From positions 7,163,284 through 7,227,283 of the forward strand of contig NC_058061.1 in assembly GCF_020085105.1 (NCBI RefSeq): 64,000 nt of DNA, in the 5' to 3' direction. Below are positions 35,301 through 46,930 of the stretch, piece by piece. Origin of the DNA: Siniperca chuatsi (lineage: Eukaryota; Chordata; Actinopteri; Centrarchiformes; Sinipercidae). Within the stretch, counting starts at the first letter, position 1; the number at the start of each line of letters is the position of its first letter. The translations under genes were made by a program, and so were the position numbers. A model generated the notes under the pieces. It saw nothing but the letters and a program-made list of their open reading frames with translations, searched no databases and was not told the DNA's origin.

Positions 35301-37039
35301 ATGGACCCTTCTACTAGGGTGGTGGGTCTGGATGCGCAGGGGAACATGGTTTTCACAGTGGTAAAACCAGTTATGGGCATCTTTCAGGTGTCTTCAGAGC
35401 AAACAGGTAGTGTTGCACAAGGGGGCATGGGGCTACAGGGTTTATCTGAAAACACATTGATCCTCCCTCAAGCGCATGGCCAGGACCAGGTGGAAATGCA
35501 CACCCTACAGCCTCATATTCAGCCCCAGATGCAGGTTTCTGCCCCAGTCCAGACTGAGGATGTGTCCCAAAATCAGGACCCGCCACCAAACTCAAGCACA
35601 AATTCAGAGTCCGCTACCCAGATGCCTTTTGCAGAGGTGTCGTCACTCCTGGATCCCAACATGAAAGGATCTAAGGCTCGTAAGTGGCCAGTTATTTGAA
35701 GATTACCCCTTTTGAGTGGTTATCAAACTGTGTAAGCTTTGGGGTTGGGTTACGATCACTATCCATTTTGGTTCCGGTTCCTTGAATCTTTTATATCCTC
35801 TCTTTTTTTATTACCAAAGAGCAGTTTACAAAATATTAAGATATTCATTTAGCTCAATAGCAAATGTATAATCTGAGTTCTTGAATTTCATTTTTTGTTG
35901 AGTTATTTAAAACTTTTGTCACTTGAAATTGTTGAAAGCTAAACCTTAATAAATATGATAAGGGATTTGGAGAAGCAAATTTGATATTCAGATTTGATGA
36001 AGTGCTATTGAATCCCAACCCTGCAGTGCTGATTCACTTCCTCCTGTCTTGCTCTGATTTTAGGGAAGTATCTCATCTCGTATGATGAAATTAAACGTCG
36101 CCTGCAGGCCCCGGAGAAGATGTCCCTGCGCTCCTTGGCAGCTTACACTCGGGTCAGCAGAGGCCCGGCCAGCAAGAAAACACTACTGGAGTCACTCAGT
36201 GTACTCGGCCTCACGCCAAGCACAACTACCTCTGTATCCTCCTCTTTCTCCAAACTCACTGAAGGTGACAGAGATGTGTGTTAGTGTGGAGGAATGTTTA
36301 AATTTGATACCATGGCGGAGAGTGTAAGAGACTAAACTGTGTTTTAATCTGTGCTTAGGTGACTCCGGAGCTTTGTGTGATGATATGAAGGATTTTGCCC
36401 ATGACTACATCGACTACAGCAACATGGCTAAACAGCTCATCCCCCAGATGAATACAGTTCAACACTGGTCCAAAATTATTGAAACTAAGTATGTACTGTA
36501 TGCCCTCGTAACATGGCCTTCAAGTCTGTTTTTGTGATAAACAGTAATAACACTCTTTTTCTCTCAGGAACCATCTTGAGGATATGAGAAAATGTTTCAA
36601 GGACCCAGTCAATAGCGGCGCATTTGACAATGTCACTCATGGCCTGGGTCTAGGAATGTTGGACGTTGCACTGGACATGGTCATTATGGTAATTGAACAG
36701 CAGATTCGGATCCTGTCCGGCGCAGCTGCATCAGACCCAGGTGACTCTGGTCCGCCAATGCGGCGTATTCGCAGGCGCCACCGCAAAACCCGCTCGACTG
36801 ACAACGAGAAGTCTCTCAAGGTGCCTGGAGGGGTCAGTGAGCAAGGGAAGGTCATTTCAAAAGGCAAGGGCCGAGGCAGAGCCAGGAAGAAGACGAGGCA
36901 GGAAACTGGAGCAGCTGGTCCTGTGGAGACCCATGCAGAGCAGTGCAAGCCAGATGATGTGGAGAGTAATGTCCTTACCCTGGTTTCTGTTGGATATGAG
37001 ACTGTTTCCAGTGGTCTGAATGCAGCCGGAACTGTTTGA
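35301..37039 (+). CDS. Divergent AP-2 domain transcription-factor-like protein
   Basis: Four coding exons (35301-35679, 36064-36264, 36359-36488, 36568-37039) join in frame to 393 residues. Residues 1-126 are a low-complexity Gln/Ser/Pro-rich region. Residues 128-285 follow the AP-2 (TFAP2) helix-span-helix domain block by block: YLISYDEIKRRLQAPE (AP-2: VTVGEVQRRLSPPE), KKTLLESLSVLGL (SLREKLDKIGLNL), FSKLTEGDSGALCDDMKDF (LTSLVEGEAVHLARDF), and FDNVTHGLGLGMLDVALDM (FNLISHGFGSPAVCAAVTA). The PY transactivation motif of classical AP-2 is absent, and the basic residues that normally precede and begin the domain are largely missing. Instead a basic tail follows (MRRIRRRHRKTR, residues 301-312, then KGKGRGRARKK). 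Nuclear localisation and DNA binding are inferred. The start is the first ATG in frame in an exon that begins at 35023 after a pyrimidine-rich acceptor. Gene reality is well supported by the splice phases; exact orthology is open. Confidence 0.85.
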
Positions 37040-37099
37040 CACCTGGTCACATAAGTCTAAAGAACCAAACATAGTCCCATTCAAAGGGATACTAAATGT

Positions 37100-37615
37100 T
37101 AAAGTCCAACTTAAAGAAATAGTTAGACATTTTGGGAAATACACTTATTAGTTTTTTTGCCACAAGTTGAATGAGAAGATTGATACTACTAGTAAATACA
37201 GTTTGTAGCTGGAGCCAGCAGCTGGTTGTCTTAGCTTAGAATAAAGCCTGGAAATAGGGGGAAATAGATAGTCTGGCTCTGTCTAAAGGTAACAAAATCC
37301 GTCGGACTATTTCTTGGCCATAAAACATTAAATTGTAGGTTTTACACTTTGGTTTTTGTACAGATAAAACAAACAATATATAATGTGTGAATTTGCGAGC
37401 TTCAGAGGTGCTGGTAGGCGGATTTTGTTACCTTTGGACAGAGCCAGAGCCAGCTAGCTGTTTCCCCCTGTTTCCAGTCTTTATGCTAAGCTAAGCTAAC
37501 CGGCTGCTGCTACATATTTACCGTGCAGAAATGAGAGTGGTATCAATCTTCTCGTGTAACTCTGGGCAAGAAAGCAATTAAGCATGTTTCCCAAAATCTC
37601 AAAGTAGTCCTTTAA
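37100..37615. repeat. Large fold-back (inverted-repeat) element
   Basis: The left arm (about 37105-37310) and right arm (about 37420-37615) are imperfect reverse complements. Paired phrases include aatagttagacattttggga with the complement of caaaatctcaaagtagtcct, gagaagattgata with tatcaatcttctc, and ggtaacaaaatccg with cggattttgttacc. A spacer of about 100 bases separates them. Such palindromic MITE-like units are common in percomorphs. It starts about 60 bases after the stop of the AP-2-like gene and so probably lies within its 3' UTR. Confidence 0.85.
37240..37245 (+). terminator. Possible AATAAA poly(A) signal inside the fold-back element
   Basis: First canonical hexamer after the AP-2-like stop, 200 bases downstream and inside the left arm of the inverted repeat. 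Weaker alternatives (atataaag, attaaat-type) lie near 37915-37935. Confidence 0.35.
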
Positions 37616-37645
37616 GTGAATCCTCTGTTTCTTTAGTAGCAGGTT

Positions 37646-38899
37646 TTGTATTTATGTAGTCTAACTGAATCCAGCCATGTATTATTTTTTATGCTATCAG
37701 TGAACACCGATGTATGTATAAATGTAAACATGTTGAACACTGAGAAAACCTTTCCATGCACAGGTACAGCCCATAATGTACAACAGATAATATCAGATGT
37801 CTGGATTATATTTTTTGCTGTTAGTACAATGTCTCCTGTTTCCCTGTTGTATTTATTGTTTAGATTTCTACTAGATTGTTGAAAAGTCTGTTTATACTGG
37901 AACCTCAAGAATTGAGTAAAATATAAAGATTTAATTTTCATAACTGCTTTGATTCTGTTATTGTCTTGTGATAGATGTCATAAATGGAGCAAGCTGTGCC
38001 TAAATATGTTGATCGTTGAGTAAAAAAGAGAATGGCTTCATATATTTCACTTGGGAGTTTAAGTTACTAACATTGTAGCATTTTTTTAATTGCAGAGCTA
38101 TGGAGAGAAGAAAGGTAAGGAAGTTTATTTTTAAAAAATCCAGTTCCTGAGATGTTTTAGAAAAGGAGCCAGGGGTAGATTATTTTCAGTCATTTAATAT
38201 ATTGTTGTTATATATATGTTATATCGAAAATTATTATTTAAAATTGTTAAATTATATAGAGACATTAGGCTGAAGACTGACCATAACTGCAATCCAACTG
38301 TATTCACCATTTAGTATTTTGGGGAAAATGCCATCTAATAATACACTTGTTTACAAAAACAGACGCCCACCTGTCTGTGTTGTTTTGGCTCGGATTTTCT
38401 AGAAGGTGAAAGGCATTATGGGAGATTTTAGGGCTGTATGACTACACAGCAGAGTCAGCCAAGTGCTAATACCTTAACTGCACACACACACACACACGTA
38501 GGAGAGAACAGCTTTAGTGAGGATTTGCTCTGTATTAACCCTGAAAGGGGACAGAGAGCCTGCTGGAGTACAAGGAAGACAGACTAGACAGACGTGTACA
38601 AGACAGACACAAACAAGTTTATTTTGCAAAAAACAAATAGTACAAGATGGGTAGGGAGTGCAGCAGGGGGATTAAAGTGAGATGTAGTGTAGGTTGAAGT
38701 AGATTTCCTCAAAGCAACAGCTAATGACTCCAAAGACTGGCACTAAAAGAAAGAAATCTGGTAAGAGAAAAGCAAAAGGAGAATTAATAAAAAAGTGCTG
38801 TGCATTTTGCATGAAGATGTCAACCTGAAGTTTCACCACCAGCTGTCCACAGACGGAAGGACGGAGCAGTATGGGACAGGACACCCTAATGTGCCACTC
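37646..38899. other. Spacer between the AP-2-like and armadillo genes
   Basis: AT-rich sequence with no supported coding exon. It may hold the promoter and leader of the armadillo gene. A short CA run lies at 38482-38497. Confidence 0.5.
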
Positions 38900-41800
38900 A
38901 TGTACGCTTACACATGTTCCCACAGGGATAAACGCAGGTCCTGTCGACTGCAACCCTACACACCAAACGGTGAGTAGAACAGAATCATGACTGGTGTTTT
39001 ACAGTGTAAATCAGTAGATGTGGGATATTGGCTTTGACATTAATGTGGTTGTAATACCTTTATTCATTCATAGAACCCTACACACTTAGTTTCAGTGACG
39101 CTCATGCTTCACATTTACACATGAGACCTGCAACCAGACTTGAATACTGTTGGCCACTGAGCAGCTTAATCAGACAAGTTAGGGGTTAACTGTCTTGTTT
39201 GAAAGCACCTCAGTAGTAGTTTTTGATGGGGGGAAAATACTATTCATTACTATTGCTAAAAAAATGCAAAGTCACTGGTATAGTCCTTTAAACACCATAT
39301 AATGCCTTCACATGCTTGTGTCATCAGTTAATGGTCTGGTGTTTGCTGAAGTAAGGGCAGGGAATACAGTGATCACTACTATTAATCAATATGTGTCACT
39401 GGCCTCTGTATAAGTTAATTAAAGGACCACTAAAAAGACATTTGGGTTGGCAGCTGGAGGGTTTTATATTTGCACAGATCAGCTGGGAAAATCTGGCCAG
39501 GAAAGTGCTATTTACTGTTGAAGTGTCCTTGACCAAAGCACTTGCCATTAAGCTGGTCAGGTCAGCAGTATGAAATTGTTGTGGGCAGCAGCTCACAGGC
39601 AGCTGTCTCCAGTATGTAGCCCTCCATTCCCTACAGACTGGTGCTGTAACTCTTTAAAAATGTTTTAATTCCACTAGAGTTGGAAATTAATTTAATGGAA
39701 TGAGTGCCAGAGTCAAATATAGTAAAATTATATTTGGTTCACGACACATGACAGTTAGTGAACCAGATACTCTATTGGTACGGCACTATCCTGGGTGGAC
39801 TGGACTGCCATAAAACTTTGTACAGAACATTGTGGTCCCCATGAAGATGAAACCTACTGATGATGGTGATCCCCTGACTTTTCCTCTACCGCCACCATGA
39901 GGTTGACATATGTGGTTTTGAGTGAAATGTCTCAACAACTATTGGATGGATTGCCACGATATTTGTTACATATTCACATATTCAAAATGCTTTACTCCTG
40001 TTCTAATGGAGACTCCCAGTACTGCCTTTATACTCCCAGTATTTTCTCATTTGCATGTTTTCTTGCCACTTGTTTTATGAGCAGCCCTGCTTATCTCTCA
40101 CCCAACTGTAATGGAATTCATATTTTCTACACTCCCATACAGCATCCATACTTGCTGGCCTTTAATTTGTGCCCCGTTTTATGACTCTTAATATTATATC
40201 TCCCCACAGACAACCTGAACAATGCATTAGGCGCTATCAGAGTCCTTGGTTTCGAACTGATTGAGGACGAACTTAAACCACATCTGAACACAGTGCTGAC
40301 CAACATTAAGGAGAGGAGTGAGTTCATTCACACTCTATTACACTGTGATATCTAATTTCCAATTGGAATATATTTTAGGCCATGCTCTCCCTCAAGCCTC
40401 AGCTATAACATTATCTGCTGGACAGCATTAAATGAATCACAACATGTCGTAGGTTTCATGGTATAATGAGGAGTTTCAGGGTTATTTTTTGTGTCATGGT
40501 CTTTCATTTGATGTGATTAGAATTGCAAAATACAGACAGTTCTGCTGCCAAATGCAAGTTCCATATTTATGTGTTTCCATAGTAGTATACCTTTTGAATG
40601 ATAAAACCTGTAGCAAAACCACACTAGTGAGGGATGAGGAGCTCAGGGGTTGAGAGGCTGGGAAAGGGATCAGGTGTATGACAGTTGTAAGTCCTCAGTA
40701 GACGTTAAGCTGTATTTGTGTCTCCCAGCAAGAGAGCAACAGGGGGATAGAGAGGCAGAAGATGTAAAGAAAGGTCAGCGAGATCAAGTAGAAAATAAGG
40801 CTGAAACAGACTCAGTACCATTCTGTTTAATGATTAAAGGAACAAATCATATTGATTAAAAAACTACACCACTCACCAGTATCTTTGGTTATGGCCTTAT
40901 AAAGTGATTACAATATGTTGTGTTCATTGTGTATTTGTATCAGTGTTGTGTTTACATGTGTAATTCCACTTGTGTCCAGACAAAGGCGCTGCTGAACAGG
41001 TTGTGATCAGTGGGATCTTGCCAATTCTGGCGCTGTCTCTGAGGAGCAGAGGGCCTCTCACTCTGCTGACTGCAAAACTAGTGGCTGAACTCGCCAAGGA
41101 ATGTAAGTTATTAATACAGATACATGTTGGTCTATAACTTATTTCTTATTTATCAATTAAGTGTATGAGATCAGCCATGTGTTGTTGATTGCTGGAGCCT
41201 CAAGCCCTCAAGATTCTTTGTTGGCTGCCCATAAAACCTGCTGGATCTAATTTCTCCTTTGTATTTTCTATCAGTGTAGTTCTACATTCATTGATTGAGT
41301 TTTTTTGTTTCCTGTCAGCTGTGGTTCGTAAAGGTTTTGGTGACGCAGGTCTGGTTCCGGCTCTGTTGTCTGTGCTGACCAGTAAAGACCAAGAACTGCT
41401 CCTTCACGCTACAAGAGCCATCTCACGCATTTCTTATGACAGCTGTGAGTAAGAGTAAACCAATAAAAATACCTCCTGACGAGCTCTGGAAATGGACTCC
41501 CTGTTTTCTCGGTTCATGTCGATGTTGTCGTTTAATAATTATGTGTTTAACTCTAATGCATATTTGTCATTACATGAGACCATTTCCTAGAAGATTTGAA
41601 GCCTCTACCAAGTTCCACTTTGCATTGTTTGACATCAGGTCAATTTTTTACAGTGCAAGAGAGATTTTTTCAGAGAAAGGAAGAGAGGACTGTTGTTCCT
41701 TTTTGGCAAACAAGGGTAAAGAAGGTAAAACTCAAGAAGGCAAAGTTTTCTCGCACAGGTACATCGTAGAGCACATGAATGGCAGGCAGCTGAAGGAATC

Positions 41801-42600
41801 ACTTCCATCATGTTTAATCTCTTGGTAAACACACACACAATAACAGGTAGAGAAAAGAAGTAAAAAAAATCTTTCTGCAATAGGAACCAACATGGTTTAT
41901 GTGAAATGCAGTTTGATTTAGGGAAAAATAGTCAAGCAACTGTTGTGAGACAGAGGCTGGTAGTCATCTTGCCTATGGTCTCATTTGTTTTCCTATTCAG
42001 GTTCAGTGAGGTTTATAAAAAGAAATGCTAATCATACCAATGAATTTGACGGTATAGATGTTTTAAAATGCTACGCACTCTAAACAACTATTTTCTGTGC
42101 CTCTCTATGTCCCTTTGTTACCTTCAGCTAAGCTGCAGGAACTGTTTCTACGTCGAGGTGCAGTGCCCCGTCTTGTTGCCATCCTACTCCGATTTCCTGA
42201 CAAGGAGGCCCTGGAGGAGGTGTGCCTTCAGGCCCTCTGTAACATCAGTGGAATGGGAGTGGCAGAGGAGGCTGGAATGGTCTGGGAGAGAGGGGCATCT
42301 GTGAGGCCAGGGGAGTCTGTTTTTCATGGTGTCTCTCCTCACACCTGTGGCTTTGCCTCCTCTGTGACTCTGGTGTGTGTGTCTCAATGGGCACCAGGTC
42401 AGTATGCGGTCAACATTGAGGTTTTCCAGCGCTGCTCCTCCTCTTTCTGGAACCTTCACGGCAACAAACGAACTGCTCGTTGGTTCCCGTTCTCCAGTTT
42501 GGGACGCTGTTCAAATCTGTACAAGGTGATCAAGTTCTCTACGAGGAATGTTCCCCGAACCAAAAGTCTGAAGGCTCGCATGTTCCACACTTTCCTCTGA
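38900..42600 (+). CDS. Small armadillo-repeat protein, RAP1GDS1-like N-terminal part
   Basis: Four exons are secure: 40210-40317, 40980-41102, 41319-41444 and 42128-42600, all in phase 1 with AG/GT sites, giving 275 residues to the stop. A first exon ending at 38969 (donor g|gtgagt) joins in frame and would add an ATG at 38900 (299 residues in all); this part is tentative. The sequence follows the start of RAP1GDS1 (SmgGDS), a chaperone and exchange factor for small GTPases: DNLNNALGAIRVLGFELIED, ISGILPILALSLRS, VRKGFGDAGLVPALL and TSKDQELLLHATRAISRI fit its first two armadillo units, and RRGAVPRLVAILLR plus VCLQALCNISGM form a third. After about residue 180 of the secure part, a 100-residue basic, Cys/Phe/Trp-containing tail has no armadillo pattern and I do not recognise it. 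It is far shorter than RAP1GDS1 (about 600 residues), so it is a paralogue-like or lineage-specific gene. Confidence 0.75.
39815..39975 (-). repeat. Dispersed teleost repeat, family A, copy 3 (fragment)
   Basis: Contains gatcccctgacttttcctct, gaggttgacatatgtggttt and atgtctcaacaactattgga, the reverse complement of phrases in copies 1 and 4. It lies just before the 40210 exon of the armadillo gene. Confidence 0.75.
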
Positions 42601-43160
42601 CAGCTAAAATACTGCAAACATGGTGGCCTAACCTAATACAAAACGCTGAGGGGATTACTACAACCTCTCTAATTACACAACCAATTATTGGTACGCCCCA
42701 AAACTTCAGGGTAATGTTTACACACCATAAACCTGGACATGCACACTTGGACATGTTCAAACTGTAAATGCTTCCTAATGTCTCTTGTCTATTCCTGTTG
42801 ACCGCCCGCTTACAGTAAAACACAGTCAGTCATAGCTCATTTCAGCGACTCTTTATTATACTCCTTATTTACTGTTATCGGATCCTATGCCACGCGGTAC
42901 TGTTTGTTTTCTTGAAAATGCTATAATGCAATGACAATTATGTATCTAAACCTTAAAAATGAATGCTATGATGAGGTCCTTGCTGTTAATTTGTTCACAA
43001 GTGCTTGAAATAATTGTGAATCTCTTTCATTGGCAGCAATATTGATAATGTTTTTTTCTACAGTGCAAGTGTATCATTTTTGATTATTGCTCATTCAACT
43101 TTACCCTACATGTTTGATTATTTGGATATCTTTGACAGCCACTTTAAATAATAAAATACC
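42601..43160 (+). other. Armadillo gene 3' untranslated region
   Basis: Noncoding stretch after the stop, reaching AATAAA at 43150-43155. No other exon is visible. Confidence 0.5.
43150..43155 (+). terminator. Polyadenylation signal AATAAA for the armadillo gene
   Basis: Canonical hexamer 550 bases after the stop codon, just before a GT microsatellite (43173-43198). Confidence 0.5.
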
Positions 43161-43172
43161 TTGACTTTTAAT

Positions 43173-43198
43173 GTGTGTGTGTGTGTGTGTGTGTGTGT
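43173..43198. repeat. GT microsatellite
   Basis: Pure GT run of 26 bases. Confidence 0.95.
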
Positions 43199-43579
43199 CT
43201 GTACAGCAGGCAAATAAGGTAACTGTTGTCAGGGGTAAGCTTTAAAATAATTTGTGCACACAAATAACTCATATGCATGAATTTTCACATATTCACAGTA
43301 TGAATGTTGAATTCTCTACACCATAACGCTGACCTCGAAACTCTGGGAGCACTGCGTCAACATGAGCCCCAGAAGACGACAAGCTGAGAGGCTACATCCT
43401 GGAAACTCCAGATCTGTTAAAAGCTTGGCTGCCTGGGTGTTGCACTGGGCTCAGTAATCTGATTCAAATGGGTTTTAGGCTCCAGGGAAAATGACTACGG
43501 AAGTTGCGAGACCACAGGCTAGCCAGCCAGGACACAGGCTCATGACCTCACATCTAATTTCTAAAATTTGACTTGCCTC

Positions 43580-43715
43580 ACCAAACAGGATGGCAAAGTA
43601 GCATAGTGATTTGACAGAAAGACCCACAACCTGAAGGTGAAAGTTTGGATCTGTGCAACAGCCATGTGTCCTGTTGACGTGTTATTTTGTCAAGAACACC
43701 AGCTAATAAACATGC
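43580..43715 (+). repeat. tRNA-derived SINE fragment
   Basis: Reads ggcaaagtagcatagtgatt then cccacaacctgaaggtgaaa and gtttggatctg, resembling a tRNA-type head (A box near gtagcatagtgat, degraded B box gtttggatctg). It is followed by a short body with catgtgtcctgttgacgtgt. No coding capacity. Confidence 0.6.
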
Positions 43716-46700
43716 AAATATGTCCTCAATTCTCTCACACACAGTCAGACTTTTATGTGGTCTGGAATAGCCACGTGCAGCCTCGCTGAACCAACTTGAT
43801 TAATAGAGTTTAACACTAGATGGCATGCATGTGCTTTGTAGAAACCTTTGTAGTCTTTGTACAGTGCAATATTAAAAGAAACAGAACGCCAGTTTGTGAC
43901 TTTGTACATGGGCCTACACACATGGACTGAATCTAATAATGACAAGCTGTGTGACTGCACATCCCAGTGGATATTCTCAGATATTTACATAGATTTAATT
44001 GGTTTACTTTCTCTTGCTGATATGAAAGTGGTTTGTGATATAGTGCCTAAGTTAAACTGAGCACTTGTCCTTTGACTGTATATCTGTTAAATACAAATTC
44101 CAGTACAAAGATAGACACAAGTGTATCCCCATCTCAGTCTTTCTCCCATTTCTCTTGCTCTAATTACCTCTCTTATTGGTTCCATTCAGCTCCAGGCGTC
44201 CAAACTCAGAAGCACGTCCTCTAATCAATCCTAACTTTATTACTCTGGGAGCCACTTAAATATTTGATGTGATAGAGATGAGGCTTTGGAATTATTTACA
44301 GGTAGACAAGAGGCACACCTGCCTATTCTTGATTGTCCTCTGGTAGTAAATTGGTTCACTGTGCACTTGTTGAAGTGGAACAAAAACATATTTACGTAAG
44401 AAAACAGACGTATAGACAGTATAACAGCCATCAATATTCTTATTACATGAGGTAAATAGTGCCTGTCTAAATCAGACCAAAAATGTTTTACATGAAAATA
44501 ACATTTGTCTGGGATGGCAAAAAAAAAACTCCTGGGATATTTGGTCTGGTGAGTTTTTTTCCTGTGATTCACAGCCCACAAACAGTAACCAGAGGGCAGA
44601 AGCTCAAACTTGTTAAAATAGAGCTAAAAGGTTGGGTCAGAGAGGATTTTATCTGCTGTCAGCAGCAGCGCCTTCACTGCTCGGGCAGTGAGTGCTGTCA
44701 ACATGCTGTTTTTACAGGGCTTTGGCCAGTAACAGTGTGCACGTGATTGATTTATATAAACACATCTGAGAAAAAAGAAGCATTACAGTGAATGTAAAAA
44801 GATGTTTGGTTTAGTTTTCTTCTAACAATACTGCACATTACATACTTGCTAAATTCTACAGAATTCATAAGAACACAGATTTGACGGTGTTTATATGCGT
44901 TCAGCCCCTGTTTGTGTCTCTCATGTATTGCCATTACATTTGTGTCACAGCACTAAGCATCTGATTTTCCCAAAAATATATACCTGTCAATCTCTGAAAA
45001 ACCCAGTAGATCGTTTAACAACACTTGCTGCTGTGCTGAAGGCATTTCCAGAATCCTCAAAGACCATCTGGCTAAACATTTTTTCCATCTGTTAAATGAT
45101 AAAAAAAAGATTTTCAACCCGTTTTCCATGTTGCTAGTCTTTCTCATAATCCAAACAAAGATGGCTGCCGGAAATGGCTGAATCAAATAAAATCAAAATC
45201 AAATTTAAAAACCCCCAACATGAACCAAAGTTAAATATTTGAATATATTGACGTTACTTTCTAATATTTTATATTTTCAAATAACGTGTTAATATTTTGC
45301 TTGTGTTTTACAAAACGAGCAATGGACATATTTCATTACCGGCTACCTGGATTAGGAAATACAGTCACAACTAAAGAAATGGGTTAAAAATCTGTTTTAT
45401 CGTGCAAAAGACAGCAGCAGCCTAAGAGAGGCAGATGTGATAGGGGTGTTGTCACCAGTCATCGCCCCCTCACATGCTGTCATGAAGACATTATGAAATG
45501 TGTCATTATGAAATGTCTTAATATGTAAATAAGAATGATGAAATAACATTTCATAATAATAAGGTTGATTTTTAATGATATTTTAAATGGTTTCACAATT
45601 TATTCTTTCATTTATATATTTCACACAATTACCTCATCATCTCATAATGTATCTTATTTATTTATTATTGAACACTTTAGAGTTCCAAATGGCACTGGAT
45701 AAAAAGACTGAAAAAAAGTTACCGTAACTTATTGCCACACTGTTATCAAGAAAATATATATTTTTTGTAGCTGTTGCCTTAGTCTTTGCACAACCACGTG
45801 ATGCGTCAGACACATGAAGGGTTTAATCAATTGTTCCACTTCCACTCTGTAATGGGAGACACAGGAAGCCTGCATATATTACTTTTAATATATGACTTAT
45901 TAATAATGCATGATGAACTTTGTATTATATGCCCTCAAACCCAGATAACATGGCTGAAGACTGTTTTATTGCTTGTCTTTGCAAATGAGTCATTTAAACT
46001 TTAATCCTCTTGTTGTTTTCTGCAGAAACAACTCCATGTAATTGCATTAGGATTTCATGGCGCTGAGATTCTTATTACTGCTTTCGTCATTTCTTTGTTG
46101 TAGCCTTCGTTATTTTTCACCCATAGCATCTTTTAGCAATAGACAACAATGATCCACCTTGTTGACTCACAACACACACTTTCCCATTTGATAGGGACAC
46201 ATAAACAAACCACAAAATATATAGAGCATACACAGAGACGCAGATAGGAAATTATGCTATAATGAATGCAATCACTGATAGATCCTTCTGCTGGGGTTTG
46301 TTTCTTGTCTTTAAATAATGATTGTCAAGCAGATAAGATGATGGACCCCTGATTCTCTGCCTCTCTGACAACCCGCTGCCTTTGCAGCAGACCAAATTCT
46401 CACTCATGGACCTCTGTGACGGGTCGATGGCAACTCTCATCAGCAGAGATTCGGGATTAGCATTAACCAATCGATGCCTCTGTCAAGTGCAAGTTAATTT
46501 TTGGACGGATCCACTCAACTATGTTGTGTGCCATTCTTACTGGGGACAATGGTGGCCTCGAGCTTGTGAGAAGAGTTCAAACCTAAATCCAGGGGAAAGT
46601 GACATCAACAGCCTGTCTCATGTGTCTATTATGGTCTTTCATGTCATCTTCACACCATTTTCACAGAACTGACACAAGTACTGGGTTGATGGGACGATAC

Positions 46701-46839
46701 AACACTGCTCATTTCATTCAACTTGGCTGCCTAGGACTGACAGATTTTCAAACAGTGACAAGAGATATATTTGATCAAGGACTATACATTTGTGTAACAC
46801 TGGTGAATGAATTAAAGAAAAATATAACAGAGCAAATTG
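43716..46839. other. Gene-poor stretch with no supported feature
   Basis: AT-rich sequence. I see no exon with splice sites and family motifs on either strand, and only weak internal redundancy near 45480-45560 (attatgaaatgt repeated three times). The 96-codon frame at 46382 has no recognisable domain and runs towards a LINE tail. Confidence 0.5.
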
Positions 46840-46930
46840 TAAAGTACAAATTATTGTAAAGCACTTTGTAACTTTGTTTTGAAAGGTGCTATATAAAGTT
46901 ATTCTTCTTCTTATTATTATTATTATTATA
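46840..46930 (+). repeat. L2-like LINE 3' tail
   Basis: Reads gtaaagcactttgtaacttt, then gaaaggtgctatataaagtt, and an ATT microsatellite. This is the diagnostic 3' end of L2-type LINEs in fish. The coding part has been lost. Confidence 0.75.

Noticed and set aside
38096..38115. Mini-exon with ATG GAG AGA AGA AAG between a good acceptor and a gtaagg donor, possibly the armadillo gene start
   Set aside because: It ends in phase 0, while the exon at 40210 needs phase 1; a direct join runs into a stop at the third codon.
41436..41828. 130-codon plus-strand frame inside the armadillo gene
   Set aside because: It begins by reading through the 41444 donor into the intron, and the residues show no armadillo pattern; an intronic chance frame.
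46382..46672. 96-codon plus-strand frame with several Trp and Cys
   Set aside because: No recognisable domain and no splice support; it lies upstream of a LINE tail in decayed sequence.
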